Notes under the pieces: model-generated | Seen by the model: only the letters and a program-made list of their open reading frames with translations | What the model was told of the DNA's origin: nothing | Database searches by the model: none | Shown: one piece after another, positions 46,287-55,149 of the stretch | Layout: each line of letters starts with the position of its first letter | Position numbering within the stretch: position 1 is the first letter of the stretch | Translations under genes and position numbers: made by a program | NCBI GenBank assembly: GCA_019359445.1 | Contig: JAHHHJ010000009.1 | Span: 62,001 to 126,000 of the forward strand | Source: Kastovskya adunca ATA6-11-RM4 | GTDB lineage: Bacteria; Cyanobacteriota; Cyanobacteriia; Cyanobacteriales; Coleofasciculaceae | Length of the DNA stretch: 64,000 bases | Direction: 5' to 3'

Positions 46287-46343
46287 TCACTGCCGGTGAA
46301 CCTGGGTAAACCAATAATAAAAGTAGTAGCTGCGGTTAAACAT
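46287..46343 (-). CDS. Distal aromatic-rich leader peptide (18 aa) of the DAHP synthase attenuator
   Basis: Starts ATG at 46341-46343 and ends TGA at 46287-46289. Codons 6-12 encode YYFYYWF without interruption. Six codons (TQVHRQ) precede the stop, exactly as in the proximal module. GGUUCACCGG in the end of the ORF (complement of 46293-46302) pairs over ten bases with CCGGUGGACC (46257-46266), which covers the first four bases of the terminator stem. The aromatic-rich content, geometry and terminator together make chance unlikely. Confidence 0.9.
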   Translation of the reverse strand: MFNRSYYFYYWFTQVHRQ

Positions 46344-46390
46344 TATTTGCGCCCAGAAGAATACTTGGCTAAATCTTGCTAATGCGCCTA

Positions 46391-46420
46391 ACACTAACAA
46401 GCTTTATAGGAAGAAGTCAA
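46391..46420 (-). promoter_or_regulatory. Weak candidate promoter of the aroF leader transcript
   Basis: TTGACT (complement of 46415-46420) and TAGTGT (complement of 46391-46396) with 18 bp between. It would start the RNA some 40-50 nt before the distal leader ORF. The -10 match is poor (three of six), so this is tentative. Confidence 0.25.
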
Positions 46421-46465
46421 CACCTATTGAGGTAAATTGCCAGATGGGTTAGGTATATCTTCAAT

Positions 46466-46867
46466 TCATGACAATTGTGGCTTGGGTACGAGGTTTTTGG
46501 CGGCAATTTGCTTACCAAAGGCATCACAGATTAATGGCCCCGTCAGACAAGTAACAACGACGTAGACCATAATCGCGTTAAATAACCCGACGGTAATTAG
46601 ATTGGATTGCTGGGCAAACAGGGCAATTACTAGCACTAACCCAGCGCGAGACATGGTTAGCCCAAACATGACCATTGCATCGGCAAAGGTGTAACTGAAG
46701 ACTTGACTTGCCACCCAAGCGGCGAAAAACTTCGCTCCCACTGCCCCGATAATTACAGCGATCGCTACTCCTAAATTCTCTGGATTAGTCACTAAAATCC
46801 GGGGATTGCACAGCACCCCAACAGAAATCAAAAAGGCGGGGATAAATAAGCTATTGCCCACCAGCAC
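46466..46867 (-). pseudogene. Remnant of a cation:proton antiporter (CPA family)
   Basis: 133 residues resembling the second half of a Na+/H+ exchanger membrane domain: LVGNSLFIPAFLISVGVLCNPRIL, VGAKFFAAW and MVMFGLTMSRAGLVLVIALFAQQSNLI. Complete proteins have about 12 membrane segments and often cytosolic domains. Here only four or five segments remain. An in-frame TGA lies directly before the GTG at 46865-46867, and the preceding sequence does not continue the homology. This is probably a deletion remnant, with no sign of the N-terminal half in the window. Confidence 0.7.
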
Positions 46868-47082
46868 TCAGGTAAAGAATTCCGGGTAGGCATTAAAGCC
46901 GAATTTATAGCGGGTTCTTCCTTGCCTAAAATACAGGCTAGGCGGAGCTAAAAACCCATCCCCAAACCCCGGATTGGGAGGCATCATCCGTTTTTTTTAT
47001 TGATAGGTTCCTATCAAATAACAGCAGAAATTGATTTTTTATTACCCATGATTTTATACATTAAAACTTCACAAGTTTGATT

Positions 47083-47586
47083 TTAACAATCATCGTTTCT
47101 AATACTTCCATCCGGCATGATTGTATTGCAAAACTTAGCACTACTCAGATCAGAGCCATTTAAATGAGCATGATTTAAGTCTGCCTTCCGCAGGTTAGCC
47201 CAATTTAAATGAGCGTGGGTTAAATCTGCATTGTTCAAATTTGCCCCCCCTAAATGACTGTGTTCAAGAATGGCTCCTTGAAGATTGGCATTAAACAGGT
47301 CTGCCTTAATTAAGCTAGCTCTCCGCAGGTTAGCACCCCGTAAGTCTGCTCCCTCCAGAATGGCTCCATTGAGAACGGCTCGACGCAGATTTGCTTTCGT
47401 TAAATTAGCGCGATGAAGATTTACTTTAGTCAAATTTGCTTCAAATAAGTTCGCTTTGCAGAGATTTACATTGAATAAGTTAGCTCTGCTTAAGTTAACT
47501 TTCTCTAAATTGACCTTTCTTAAATTGATTTCGTGAAAATCTCGTTCGCCTAACAAATAACGCCGTTTGAGTTCGTCAATATCCAT
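47083..47586 (-). CDS. Pentapeptide-repeat protein
   Basis: 167 residues. After a short N-terminal helix (MDIDELKRRYLLGERDF) nearly the whole chain consists of A(N/D)LXX-type pentapeptides, such as ANLFNVNLCKANLFEANLTKVNL and ADLRGANLRRASLIKADLF. About 25 units predict a right-handed quadrilateral beta-helix of six or so coils. Cytoplasmic, no signal peptide. Function of most cyanobacterial members is unknown. Confidence 0.9.
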   Translation of the reverse strand: MDIDELKRRYLLGERDFHEINLRKVNLEKVNLSRANLFNVNLCKANLFEANLTKVNLHRANLTKANLRRAVLNGAILEGADLRGANLRRASLIKADLFNANLQGAILEHSHLGGANLNNADLTHAHLNWANLRKADLNHAHLNGSDLSSAKFCNTIMPDGSIRNDDC

Positions 47587-47978
47587 AGCAATTGTCTCTT
47601 TAAACTACAGAACCCTACTGTTAAAACTTTAAATCGTTTTCTAAAAAGGGGAGACTGTCTTGAGAGCTAGTCTTGAGTGCTGAGGGAGTTGGAAAGCAGG
47701 AAAGCGACCCAAGTTTATCGATCCTCGGTTGGCATCTCAAGAGCGGTGAAACTCAATAAATCGCCAAAGGTTGTCGGTGTGGGGTTTGACGCTGTTTAAC
47801 CCTACCTACCCGAAAAGATTTTTTAGTCAACCAGGGAGCAACTCAATCATTCATTCCTGCATCATCACCCGCCAATTTACCCAGTCCCTAGGATGATTGT
47901 GCCTAGGGGTTCTCTATCAGTGCCAAAAACGTCTAGAGTGAAATGATAATCGTCCGGTCACAGTAAAGGGTACAAGCA
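47587..47978. other. Spacer upstream of proS
   Basis: 392 bp between divergent genes. A CCCTAGG...CCTAGGG inverted repeat (about 47885-47908, 9-nt loop) lies some 70 bp before the proS start without a T tract. A 17-codon ORF at 47892 contains no proline run, so no attenuator like that of aroF is evident. Nothing else was recognised. Confidence 0.35.
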
Positions 47979-49787
47979 ATGCGACTGTCTCAGATGCTCT
48001 TCGTCACACTTCGGGAAGATCCAGCTGAAGCAGAAATTCCCAGCCACAAACTTCTCCTACGCGCCGGTTATATTCGTCGCATTGGTAGCGGTATTTATGC
48101 TTACTTGCCCCTGATGTGGCGGGTGCTCAAAAAAGTTTCTCAGATCGTGCGGGAAGAAATGGACGCCACCGGGGCGCAAGAATGTCTGCTCCCCCAGCTA
48201 CAACCGGCTGAGTTGTGGCGCGAATCCGGTCGTTGGGATACCTATACCCAGGCGGAGGGGATTATGTTCGCCTTCCAAGACCGCCAAGAGCGGGAGTTGG
48301 GACTAGGGCCTACCCATGAAGAGGTAATAACCGCGATCGCCAAGGACACGATCCGCTCCTACCGCCAGCTTCCAGTGTGTTTGTATCAGATACAAAGCAA
48401 ATTTCGCGATGAAATTCGCCCCCGGTTTGGGCTGATGCGAGGGCGGGAATTCATCATGAAAGACGCCTACTCCTTCGATAGGGATGAAGAGGGTCTGAAG
48501 AAAACCTACGAGGATATGTATCAGGCTTACAGCAATATCCTGCGGCGAAGTGGGTTAGCTTTTCGCGCCGTCGAAGCCGATTCTGGGGCAATTGGTGGCT
48601 CCGGTTCCCATGAATTTATGATTCTGGCAGAAGCTGGGGAAGATGAGGTGCTCTACACCGATGATCAGAAGTATGCTGCCAATGTGGAAAAAGCAGTTTC
48701 CTTACCAGCGGATGTGGAGCAGTCGCGATTTACAACCTATGAAAAACGGGAAACCCCCGATAGCGAGACGATTGAAAAGCTTTGCCGAATCCTCCGGTGT
48801 TCGCCAACAAATGTGGTGAAAAATGTCTTGTATCAAGCGGTGTATGACACAAATATCACTGTACTGGTACTAGTCAGCCTCCGGGGCGATCAGGAGGTGA
48901 ATGAGGTGAAGCTGCAAAATGAACTGGCGAAGTTAGCCAGTCAGTACAATGCCAAAACCCTGATCTCTTTAGAGATTCCCGCCGCCGCTTTGCAGCAACT
49001 CTGGGCGTCTAAGCCCCTCCCTCTGGGATATATTGCGCCGGATCTGGCAGACGACTACATTAGTCCGAGCAAGAATGTCGCCCCTCGCTTTGTCCGCTTG
49101 GTGGACAAAACAGCGGTGGAGTTGAAAAATTTCGTTACAGGTGCAGGTGAAGTTGGGTATCACTTTGTCGGGGCAAATTGGGGAGAGGACTTCTCCCAGC
49201 CACAAAACGTAGTCGATGTGCGAAAAGCCACAAAGGGCGATCGCTCTCTCCACGACGCTAACCAGAAGCTGACAACAGCTCGCGGAATTGAAGTGGGGCA
49301 TATCTTCCAGTTGGGAACCAAGTATTCCCAAGCCATGAATGCCACCTACACCAGCGAACAAGGCGAGGAACTGCCTATCTACATGGGCTGCTACGGGGTC
49401 GGGGTATCCCGATTAGCACAAGCGGCGGTGGAGCAGTCCTACGACAAAAACGGGATAATTTGGCCCGTGGCGATCGCGCCTTATCAGGTAATTATCTCTG
49501 TCCCCAATGTTGGCGATCGCGAGCAAATAGCAGCGGCCCAAGAGCTTTACAATCAGCTCAATCAAATGGGAATTGAAACCCTCCTTGATGACCGCGACGA
49601 ACGCGCGGGAGTAAAGTTTAAAGACGCTGACTTGATTGGGATTCCTTACCGAATTGTTACGGGGCGATCGCTCAAAAACGGCAAAGTAGAAATCGTAGAA
49701 CGTGCCACTGGCAAAGCTCACGAAATTTCTCTCCAGGACGTGCCAAGCACCCTGAAAACATGGATTGACAATGCACTGATCGCCTAA
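47979..49787 (+). CDS. proS: Prolyl-tRNA synthetase
   Basis: 602 residues, bacterial class II ProRS. Motif 1 region: [32 protein letters not shown]. Motif 2: [27 protein letters not shown]. Motif 3: [17 protein letters not shown]. The insertion editing domain (about 225-400, with [12 protein letters not shown] in the YbaK-like pattern) is present. The C-terminal anticodon-binding domain follows ([17 protein letters not shown]...[26 protein letters not shown]). Confidence 0.96.
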   Translation: MRLSQMLFVTLREDPAEAEIPSHKLLLRAGYIRRIGSGIYAYLPLMWRVLKKVSQIVREEMDATGAQECLLPQLQPAELWRESGRWDTYTQAEGIMFAFQDRQERELGLGPTHEEVITAIAKDTIRSYRQLPVCLYQIQSKFRDEIRPRFGLMRGREFIMKDAYSFDRDEEGLKKTYEDMYQAYSNILRRSGLAFRAVEADSGAIGGSGSHEFMILAEAGEDEVLYTDDQKYAANVEKAVSLPADVEQSRFTTYEKRETPDSETIEKLCRILRCSPTNVVKNVLYQAVYDTNITVLVLVSLRGDQEVNEVKLQNELAKLASQYNAKTLISLEIPAAALQQLWASKPLPLGYIAPDLADDYISPSKNVAPRFVRLVDKTAVELKNFVTGAGEVGYHFVGANWGEDFSQPQNVVDVRKATKGDRSLHDANQKLTTARGIEVGHIFQLGTKYSQAMNATYTSEQGEELPIYMGCYGVGVSRLAQAAVEQSYDKNGIIWPVAIAPYQVIISVPNVGDREQIAAAQELYNQLNQMGIETLLDDRDERAGVKFKDADLIGIPYRIVTGRSLKNGKVEIVERATGKAHEISLQDVPSTLKTWIDNALIA

Positions 49788-49865
49788 AGATCATCTAGTA
49801 CTGTTGAATTGAAGCCTCAATTAGCCATGCTGCCTTGAACCGTTAGCCATTAGCCAATCCCCGTA

Positions 49866-50684
49866 ATGGAATTCCTCACTATCTTCCTCTCTGGATTACT
49901 CGCCCTCATTGCCCCTGTCGGGTTCGTTGCCGATCGCGTCATTGAAAATGCTTTGCGCTCTCGGTTTGAGAACATCGAACAGTTGCAAGTCCGCGTTGAT
50001 AATGCCCCTAGTTATCAACTTCTGCAAGGCAAAGTAGAGCGGGTGCGGGTGGCGGGGCGGGGAGTCCATCTCACGCCAGACCTGCGCCTAGCGGTTTTGG
50101 AACTGGAAACTGACCCGATTAACCTAGATCTACAATCTCTGCGGCAAGGTCGCCAACAATCGGCTACCGCCGCATTTCGGCAACCTATACAAGCAGGCGT
50201 GCGTCTAGTCTTAACTCAAGAGGATATCAACCAAGCCATTCAATCTCCAGCGATTGCTGCGCGACTCAAACAAGTTACCAGCCGCATCATATCGGTGCCA
50301 GAGGAACGGTTTGAATTACGCAACTCCCAAGTGGAACTGCTAGGTGATAATCGATTACGGTTTCAGGTGCAATTAGTGCAAGACAACGCCGAACCTGTTA
50401 GTCTCAGTCTTGAGTCGGGTATCGGCATTGTATCGGGGCGGAGCATCCAGCTAATAGAGCCAGTTGCATCCGTCAATGGCACCGCCTTACCACCGCAGTT
50501 GGTAGCGGGGTTTGCCGCCGGAGCGGGTAACCGCTTCAATCTCCGTAGCTTGGAGGAGGCAGGCATCGCGGCACGAATTCTAGACTTGGATATTACCGAC
50601 AATCAGTTAGAAATTGCCGCGTTTGTTCGTGCCGACGCCGCCAGAGCATCTACCGCCAGCCCTGAGGTTAAGCTGGAGCCATAA
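49866..50684 (+). CDS. DUF2993 (LmeA-like) lipid-binding protein
   Basis: 272 residues. An N-terminal hydrophobic segment (MEFLTIFLSGLLALIAPVG) probably anchors or exports it. The body matches DUF2993: ADRVIENALRSRFENIEQLQVRVDNAPSYQLLQGKVERVRVAGRGV and VLTQEDINQAIQSPAIAARLKQV. Related proteins are predicted elongated lipid-binding folds in the periplasm. Ends with a Thr/Ala-rich tail. It lies 81 bp after proS and 78 bp before the GerMN gene. Confidence 0.82.
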   Translation: MEFLTIFLSGLLALIAPVGFVADRVIENALRSRFENIEQLQVRVDNAPSYQLLQGKVERVRVAGRGVHLTPDLRLAVLELETDPINLDLQSLRQGRQQSATAAFRQPIQAGVRLVLTQEDINQAIQSPAIAARLKQVTSRIISVPEERFELRNSQVELLGDNRLRFQVQLVQDNAEPVSLSLESGIGIVSGRSIQLIEPVASVNGTALPPQLVAGFAAGAGNRFNLRSLEEAGIAARILDLDITDNQLEIAAFVRADAARASTASPEVKLEP

Positions 50685-50762
50685 AGAGTCACCTCAACTG
50701 TCGTTATTTCGTGAAACTTCCCCAGGTTCAGTTGGGTCTAGTTCTCACAGGAGGTTTTGAAA

Positions 50763-51374
50763 ATGCAAGAGCAAGACAAGATTCGTCGCATTCCCGTTGG
50801 TGTTGTTGCCGGACTAACTGCTGCTTTACTCGCCGCCGGGGGGGGTGGTGCTTGGTGGGCATGGAATTCCCTCAACTCTTCAACGGCCCCACCGTCAGCG
50901 CCAACGGTTTCTCCGTCACCGCCAGCAACATCCCAGGCGACTGAAACAACAGCTCAGATTTACTGGCTGAGTGATTCGGGTAACGAAATTCAGGTAGTTC
51001 CTAGTACGATTACCTTGGAGGAAACCTCTGACCAGCCTAGTGAGATCCTGGAAGTGGCGGTCAAACGTTTGTTAGCCGGCCCAGTTAACCCCGCCAATAC
51101 AACAACTATTCCCCAAGGAACTCAGCTTCGCAGTCTCACGGTTGAATCAGACGGAGTGCATGTCGATTTATCAGAAGAATTTACAACTGGGGGCGGTAGT
51201 GCTTCTATGACGGGGCGTTTGGCACAAGTACTTTACACCGCGACCAGTTTAGACCCTGCGACTAAAGTTTGGTTTGATGTGGAGGGACAACCCTTGGAGG
51301 TCTTGGGCGGTGAAGGGTTAGTAATTGACCAACCCATGACGCGCAAAAACTTTGAGGAAAACTTTCAGCTTTAG
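50763..51374 (+). CDS. GerMN-domain membrane-anchored protein
   Basis: 203 residues from the ATG at 50763, eight bases after a perfect AGGAGG. One transmembrane segment (IPVGVVAGLTAALLAAGGGGAWWAW) is followed by a Pro/Ser-rich linker. The GerMN domain follows (about 65-180: IYWLSDSGNEIQVVPSTITLEE...AVKRLLAGPVNPANTTTIPQGTQLRSLTVESDGVHVDLSEEF). The domain sits outside the cytoplasmic membrane. It may help peptidoglycan or envelope assembly, but this is not established in cyanobacteria. Confidence 0.87.
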   Translation: MQEQDKIRRIPVGVVAGLTAALLAAGGGGAWWAWNSLNSSTAPPSAPTVSPSPPATSQATETTAQIYWLSDSGNEIQVVPSTITLEETSDQPSEILEVAVKRLLAGPVNPANTTTIPQGTQLRSLTVESDGVHVDLSEEFTTGGGSASMTGRLAQVLYTATSLDPATKVWFDVEGQPLEVLGGEGLVIDQPMTRKNFEENFQL

Positions 51375-51460
51375 GTAATGAGTTTTTAACTCGTAAAGGG
51401 ATGAGTTTTGGGAATGAAAATGTTGAGTGGAAAATGTCTTTAGTTTAAACCTCAACACTT

Positions 51461-51829
51461 TCATCCCTTATTAGCTAGGCTAAAGTCACGGAAGTGACGG
51501 GCTTGCTCCTCAATGCGAGTGGCAAGGCGATCGCAAACTAAGTTGCATAGCTCAAAGATCAGCTGATCTTCCACTTTGTAATAAGCCGATGTGCCTTCAC
51601 TTCGGCGGCTGAGAATACCCGCTTGCAGCATCACCTTCAAGTGCTTCGAGACATTGGCTTGAGACGTTTCTGTTGCCTCAACCAACTCTTGCACGCATTT
51701 TTCGCCCTCGCGCAGCAAGTTTAAAATGCGTAGGCGCATCGGTTCACTTAAAATACTGAAGTATTCAGCGACTTGTTGCACAACTTCCTGAGGTACAGGA
51801 CTGACGATTTGGATTTGTTGCATCGACAT
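51461..51829 (-). CDS. ArsR/SmtB-type winged-helix regulator
   Basis: 122 residues. The helix-turn-helix is ATETSQANVSKHLKVMLQAGILSRRSEGTSAYYKV, and the first helices are YFSILSEPMRLRILNLLREGEKCVQELV. The alpha-3 metal site ELCVCD of SmtB/ArsR is replaced by EKCVQELV with one Cys. The alpha-5 ligands are not obvious either, so classical metal sensing is uncertain. No metal transporter is adjacent; its target is unknown. The gene lies 60 bp downstream of accB on the same strand. Confidence 0.9.
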   Translation of the reverse strand: MSMQQIQIVSPVPQEVVQQVAEYFSILSEPMRLRILNLLREGEKCVQELVEATETSQANVSKHLKVMLQAGILSRRSEGTSAYYKVEDQLIFELCNLVCDRLATRIEEQARHFRDFSLANKG

Positions 51830-51889
51830 AATCCGAAATGAGCGCGATCCCCAAATTTTAGCAGCTATTGCTTTGATGACATAGCGCCC

Positions 51890-52405
51890 TTATTGAGCCG
51901 GATTAATTCGCAGCAGTGGTTGTCCGTACTCCACGGGTTCGCCGTTCTCTACTAAAACTTCCATCACCTGCCCTGAAATTTCCGCTTCGATTTCGTTCAT
52001 CAACTTCATTGCTTCAATGATGCAAACCGTTTGACCGTTGCGGATGCGATCGCCTACTTCTACAAACGGCGGCTCATCAGGGGCAGGGGAGCGATAAAAG
52101 GTTCCTACCATGGGAGATTTGACTTCCTCCCATTTAGAATCTACGGGAGGCGAGGTCGAGGTGCCTCGAACGGCAGGTTCAGGAATTAGGGAACCCACCG
52201 CTGGTATTGCCGCTACAGAGGAAGGCGTCGCCGTGATTTCAGCGGCGGCATTCCCGGCACTCACTGGTGTTGAGCTAGGGGGACTTGGCAGAACGCCCTT
52301 GCGGACTGTCAATTCAAAATCAGCACTTTTTAAGGTCAATTCCGCGATGTCAGTTTGAGCGATCGCAGCGAGTAATTCACGCAGTTGGTTAAAGTCTAAT
52401 GGCAC
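51890..52405 (-). CDS. accB: Biotin carboxyl carrier protein of acetyl-CoA carboxylase
   Basis: 171 residues. The N-terminal helical domain (LRELLAAIAQTDIAELTLKSADFELTVRKG) is followed by a Pro/Ser/Ala linker. The biotinyl domain carries CIIEAMKLMNEIEAE with the biotinylated Lys at about residue 134. It supplies malonyl-CoA for fatty acid synthesis. It lies 131 bp downstream of efp on the same strand, an arrangement common in cyanobacteria and other bacteria. Confidence 0.95.
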   Translation of the reverse strand: MPLDFNQLRELLAAIAQTDIAELTLKSADFELTVRKGVLPSPPSSTPVSAGNAAAEITATPSSVAAIPAVGSLIPEPAVRGTSTSPPVDSKWEEVKSPMVGTFYRSPAPDEPPFVEVGDRIRNGQTVCIIEAMKLMNEIEAEISGQVMEVLVENGEPVEYGQPLLRINPAQ

Positions 52406-52536
52406 GGGCTTATCAGGGGCTAGGAGCTAGGAGGATTTTGAGTTTTGAGTTATGAGTTTTGAGTTCAGACTAACTATGACTCAAGATCTCACACCCAATA
52501 CCCCCTACCCAATACGTCTTGTTTAGTCACAAAAGT

Positions 52537-53094
52537 TTACTCACGACCCAGGTAAGAGTCGCTGCGGGTATCAATTTTAATGCGTTCGCCGATAGAGATA
52601 AATAGCGGCACCATCACTTGGGCACCTGTGGAGAGGGTAGCAGGTTTTGTCCCACCTGTAGCCGTATCGCCTTTAACGCCAGGGTCAGTTTCCGTGACTT
52701 CTAGCACCACGGTGTTCGGAAGTTCAACTTCCATCACCTGGTCTCCCCAGGTAACAACGTTAACTTCCATCCCTTCTGTGATGTACTTGACGCGATCGCC
52801 AATCTGGTCTGTACTGAGGCTCGATTCCTCAAAGGTTTCCATATCCATAAAGATCAACCGATCCAGCTCTTTATAGGTATGCTGCATCGTGCGCTTTTCT
52901 AAATTGGCTTGGGGCACCGTTTCCCCAGCTCGGAAGGTTCGTTCGACAACACTTCCCGTCTGCACGTTTTTGAGCTTGGTACGCACAAAGGCTGATCCTT
53001 TTCCTGGCTTAACGTGAAGGAATTCCACCACGCGCCATACGTTTCCATCTAACTCAATCGTGACACCGGTGCGAAAGTCGTTACTAGAAATCAT
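52537..53094 (-). CDS. efp: Translation elongation factor P
   Basis: 185 residues from the ATG at 53092-53094 ([17 protein letters not shown]); 11 open codons lie upstream. It relieves ribosome stalling at polyproline. The loop [17 protein letters not shown] carries the tip residue K32. The family's [21 protein letters not shown] closes the protein. Three OB-like domains are of normal length. No epmA-type modifying gene is in the window. Confidence 0.95.
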   Translation of the reverse strand: MISSNDFRTGVTIELDGNVWRVVEFLHVKPGKGSAFVRTKLKNVQTGSVVERTFRAGETVPQANLEKRTMQHTYKELDRLIFMDMETFEESSLSTDQIGDRVKYITEGMEVNVVTWGDQVMEVELPNTVVLEVTETDPGVKGDTATGGTKPATLSTGAQVMVPLFISIGERIKIDTRSDSYLGRE

Positions 53095-53314
53095 GAAATG
53101 TCTTTCAAAGGGCAGAACAATCGGCAACTTATTTTACCGCTGTTACGGTTCGTCATTCGTCATTAACGCGCTGAATCTTCGCAATTAATATTTCAGACAC
53201 CCAACCAACGGTAGGCAAAGTGACGGACAGCTATATGGGAAGATAAATATTGAAGTTTTCAGGCAGTTGAGAGGACTCAACCACCATTGGTGCGAAGCCT
53301 TCCAAAGATTATTT

Positions 53315-54466
53315 ATGCGTCATTCAAAAGTTTTTTTGCTCAACGGGTACAAACGATTAATCAAGACCAGCCTTTTAGCCCTGTTGCTAGTTACGCTTTC
53401 AGTGGGCTTGAGCGGGGCGTGGTGGGACTTGGGAGGTAGCCAAGATGCCCGTGAAAGCCGATTGCCCGTAGGAAACGCCATCACCGATGGACAAGCCTTA
53501 TTGCGGTATGCCTTACCGATCAAAAACCAGCCGATCCGGGATGTGCAAGAGAGTTTGGAAGATATTTCCGATAAACTGCGGGGCAAGCGATGGAATCCCA
53601 TCAACGGGGATATTAGCAAAGCCGCCGTCATTTTGAGAACTCGTGCTGACAAAATTCTCGTTGATATCCCACAAGCCAAGCAACCCCAAGCCGAAGCGCT
53701 GATTGCTGAGCTATCTAATGGTCTTGACGATCTTCGCGCCGCCGTTGAAGAAGAAGATAAAGAAAAAACCTTGATTGAGCGTGGTAAACTCCTCAGCCAA
53801 GTTGGCGAACTCGAAGAGTTGATGCTCGATGAGTTTCCCTTTGAAGTGCCCTCAGAATATAGCAACTTGCCCCAACTCAAAGGTCGTGCAACGGTAGAGA
53901 TGACCACCGAGAAGGGTAAAGTTACGATGGTAGTTGATGGCTACAGCGCTCCTGTCACCGCCGGAAACTTCGTCGATTTGGTACAGCGTGGATTTTACGA
54001 CAACCTAGAGTTTATTCGTGCCGAAGACTTCTATGTCCTGCAAACCGGAGACCCCGCCGGAGCTGAGGAAGGATTTATTGACCCCCAAACGGGTGAATAT
54101 CGGGCGATTCCCCTAGAAGTGTTAGTTAGAGGTGACTCTAAGCCAATTTATGGCATTACCTTAGAAGAGGCTGGGCGTTACCGAGATCAGCCTGTACTGC
54201 CCTTTAGTGCCTACGGTGCTCTAGCCATGGCACGTCCTGGAGATGATGTCAATGGCGGGTCATCTCAGTTCTTCTTCTTCCTGTTTGAACCCGAACTAAC
54301 TCCAGCCGGACTTAACCTCTTAGATGGGCGCTATACCATCTTTGGTTACGTGGTTGATGGTAAAGAAGTTTTAGGCAAGCTTAAAGAAGGGGACGTTATT
54401 GAAGCAATGAAAGTCAAGAAAGGCGCTGAGAACTTGGTCGAGCCACAAGTTGCCTCTAAGGCGTAA
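53315..54466 (+). CDS. TLP40/CYP38-type peptidyl-prolyl cis-trans isomerase, exported
   Basis: 383 residues from the ATG at 53315 (16 further codons are open upstream). A signal segment (TSLLALLLVTLSVGLSGAWW) targets it to the periplasm or thylakoid lumen. An N-terminal helical bundle (about 70-190, leucine-rich) precedes a cyclophilin domain (about 200-370: VTMVVDGYSAPVTAGNFVDLVQRGFYDNLEF...GGSSQFFFFLFEPE). This domain order is that of chloroplast CYP38, needed for photosystem II assembly, and of its cyanobacterial homologues. Isomerase residues are partly altered, as in CYP38. Divergent from efp. Confidence 0.9.
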   Translation: MRHSKVFLLNGYKRLIKTSLLALLLVTLSVGLSGAWWDLGGSQDARESRLPVGNAITDGQALLRYALPIKNQPIRDVQESLEDISDKLRGKRWNPINGDISKAAVILRTRADKILVDIPQAKQPQAEALIAELSNGLDDLRAAVEEEDKEKTLIERGKLLSQVGELEELMLDEFPFEVPSEYSNLPQLKGRATVEMTTEKGKVTMVVDGYSAPVTAGNFVDLVQRGFYDNLEFIRAEDFYVLQTGDPAGAEEGFIDPQTGEYRAIPLEVLVRGDSKPIYGITLEEAGRYRDQPVLPFSAYGALAMARPGDDVNGGSSQFFFFLFEPELTPAGLNLLDGRYTIFGYVVDGKEVLGKLKEGDVIEAMKVKKGAENLVEPQVASKA

Positions 54467-54539
54467 ATCTCGTCAGGCTGGTGCGATGAAGCAGAAGCCT
54501 AAATTATGGGGTTTGGGAATTACCTCACCGTGGACTTCG

Positions 54540-54735
54540 GCGTCAGCGCGGTTCCTGAGCACTTCGACCCTTCGGCAAACTCAGGGCAACGCAAGACTTC
54601 GGCGTGACCCTTCGGCAAGACTTCGGCGTGACCCTTCGGCAAGCTCAGGGCGGAGACGCTCAGTGTTCACTGAGGCTTCTCGAAGTGTCGAACGCTCAGT
54701 GTTCCACTTGCCGAAGGGCAGTCGAACACTTTAGT
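54540..54735. repeat. Complex intergenic repeat of CTTCGGC-type units
   Basis: The units ACCCTTCGGCAA and GACTTCGGCGTG recur several times in tandem (54566-54650). They are followed by partly inverted copies (GCTTCTCGAAGTGTCGAA, CTTGCCGAAGGGCAGTCGAAC). The segment can fold extensively. It carries a spurious open frame over 54450-54734. It fills the spacer before the next gene. Confidence 0.75.
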
Positions 54736-54812
54736 CCGGTGAGGATGTCAAACTATTAGATAGGGATAACTCTAGACTCAGAACTTCTCACACCTCAGGT
54801 CAGTTGATTTTC

Positions 54813-55148
54813 ATGCCTATTATTGATGTTCTCCTGGTAATCACCCTGGCAACCCTGGCAGTCTTATGGCTGCGTCGTGGCATCCAAACCCCACAGCAAC
54901 AAATTGAGAGCGCCTACACTCGGCAACAATTGGAGGAGGCATTTTACCGACTCCTTAAAGAGGAAAATAGCTGCATTTCTCTAATTCAACTGGCAGCCGC
55001 CTCCAGAATTGATGTGCAGCAGGCGCGACAGTACCTAGAGCAACAAGTCAAAATGCTGGGTGCCGTCCCGGAAGTGGATGCTGATGGCGATACATTTTAC
55101 CGATTCCCAAAACTGCATCGCCGCTCTGCTTCTGACAAACTAGCTTAA
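54813..55148 (+). CDS. Small membrane-anchored winged-helix-like protein
   Basis: 111 residues from the ATG at 54813. One N-terminal transmembrane helix (PIIDVLLVITLATLAVLWL) is followed by a short linker. A compact domain (QQLEEAFYRLLKEENSCISLIQLAAASRIDVQQARQYLEQQVKML...DTFYRF) has the helix pattern of a winged helix. Conserved-looking, role unknown. It lies 117 bp upstream of thiL. Confidence 0.72.
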   Translation: MPIIDVLLVITLATLAVLWLRRGIQTPQQQIESAYTRQQLEEAFYRLLKEENSCISLIQLAAASRIDVQQARQYLEQQVKMLGAVPEVDADGDTFYRFPKLHRRSASDKLA

Positions 55149-55149
55149 A

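Noticed and set aside
47892-47945. Possible leader peptide upstream of proS
   Set aside because: The 17-codon ORF has only two isolated proline codons and no terminator or alternative pairing follows it.
54450-54734. 94-codon frame after the cyclophilin gene
   Set aside because: Encodes the GC-rich repeat (RLRRDPSARLRRDPSA) and overlaps the end of the cyclophilin gene.
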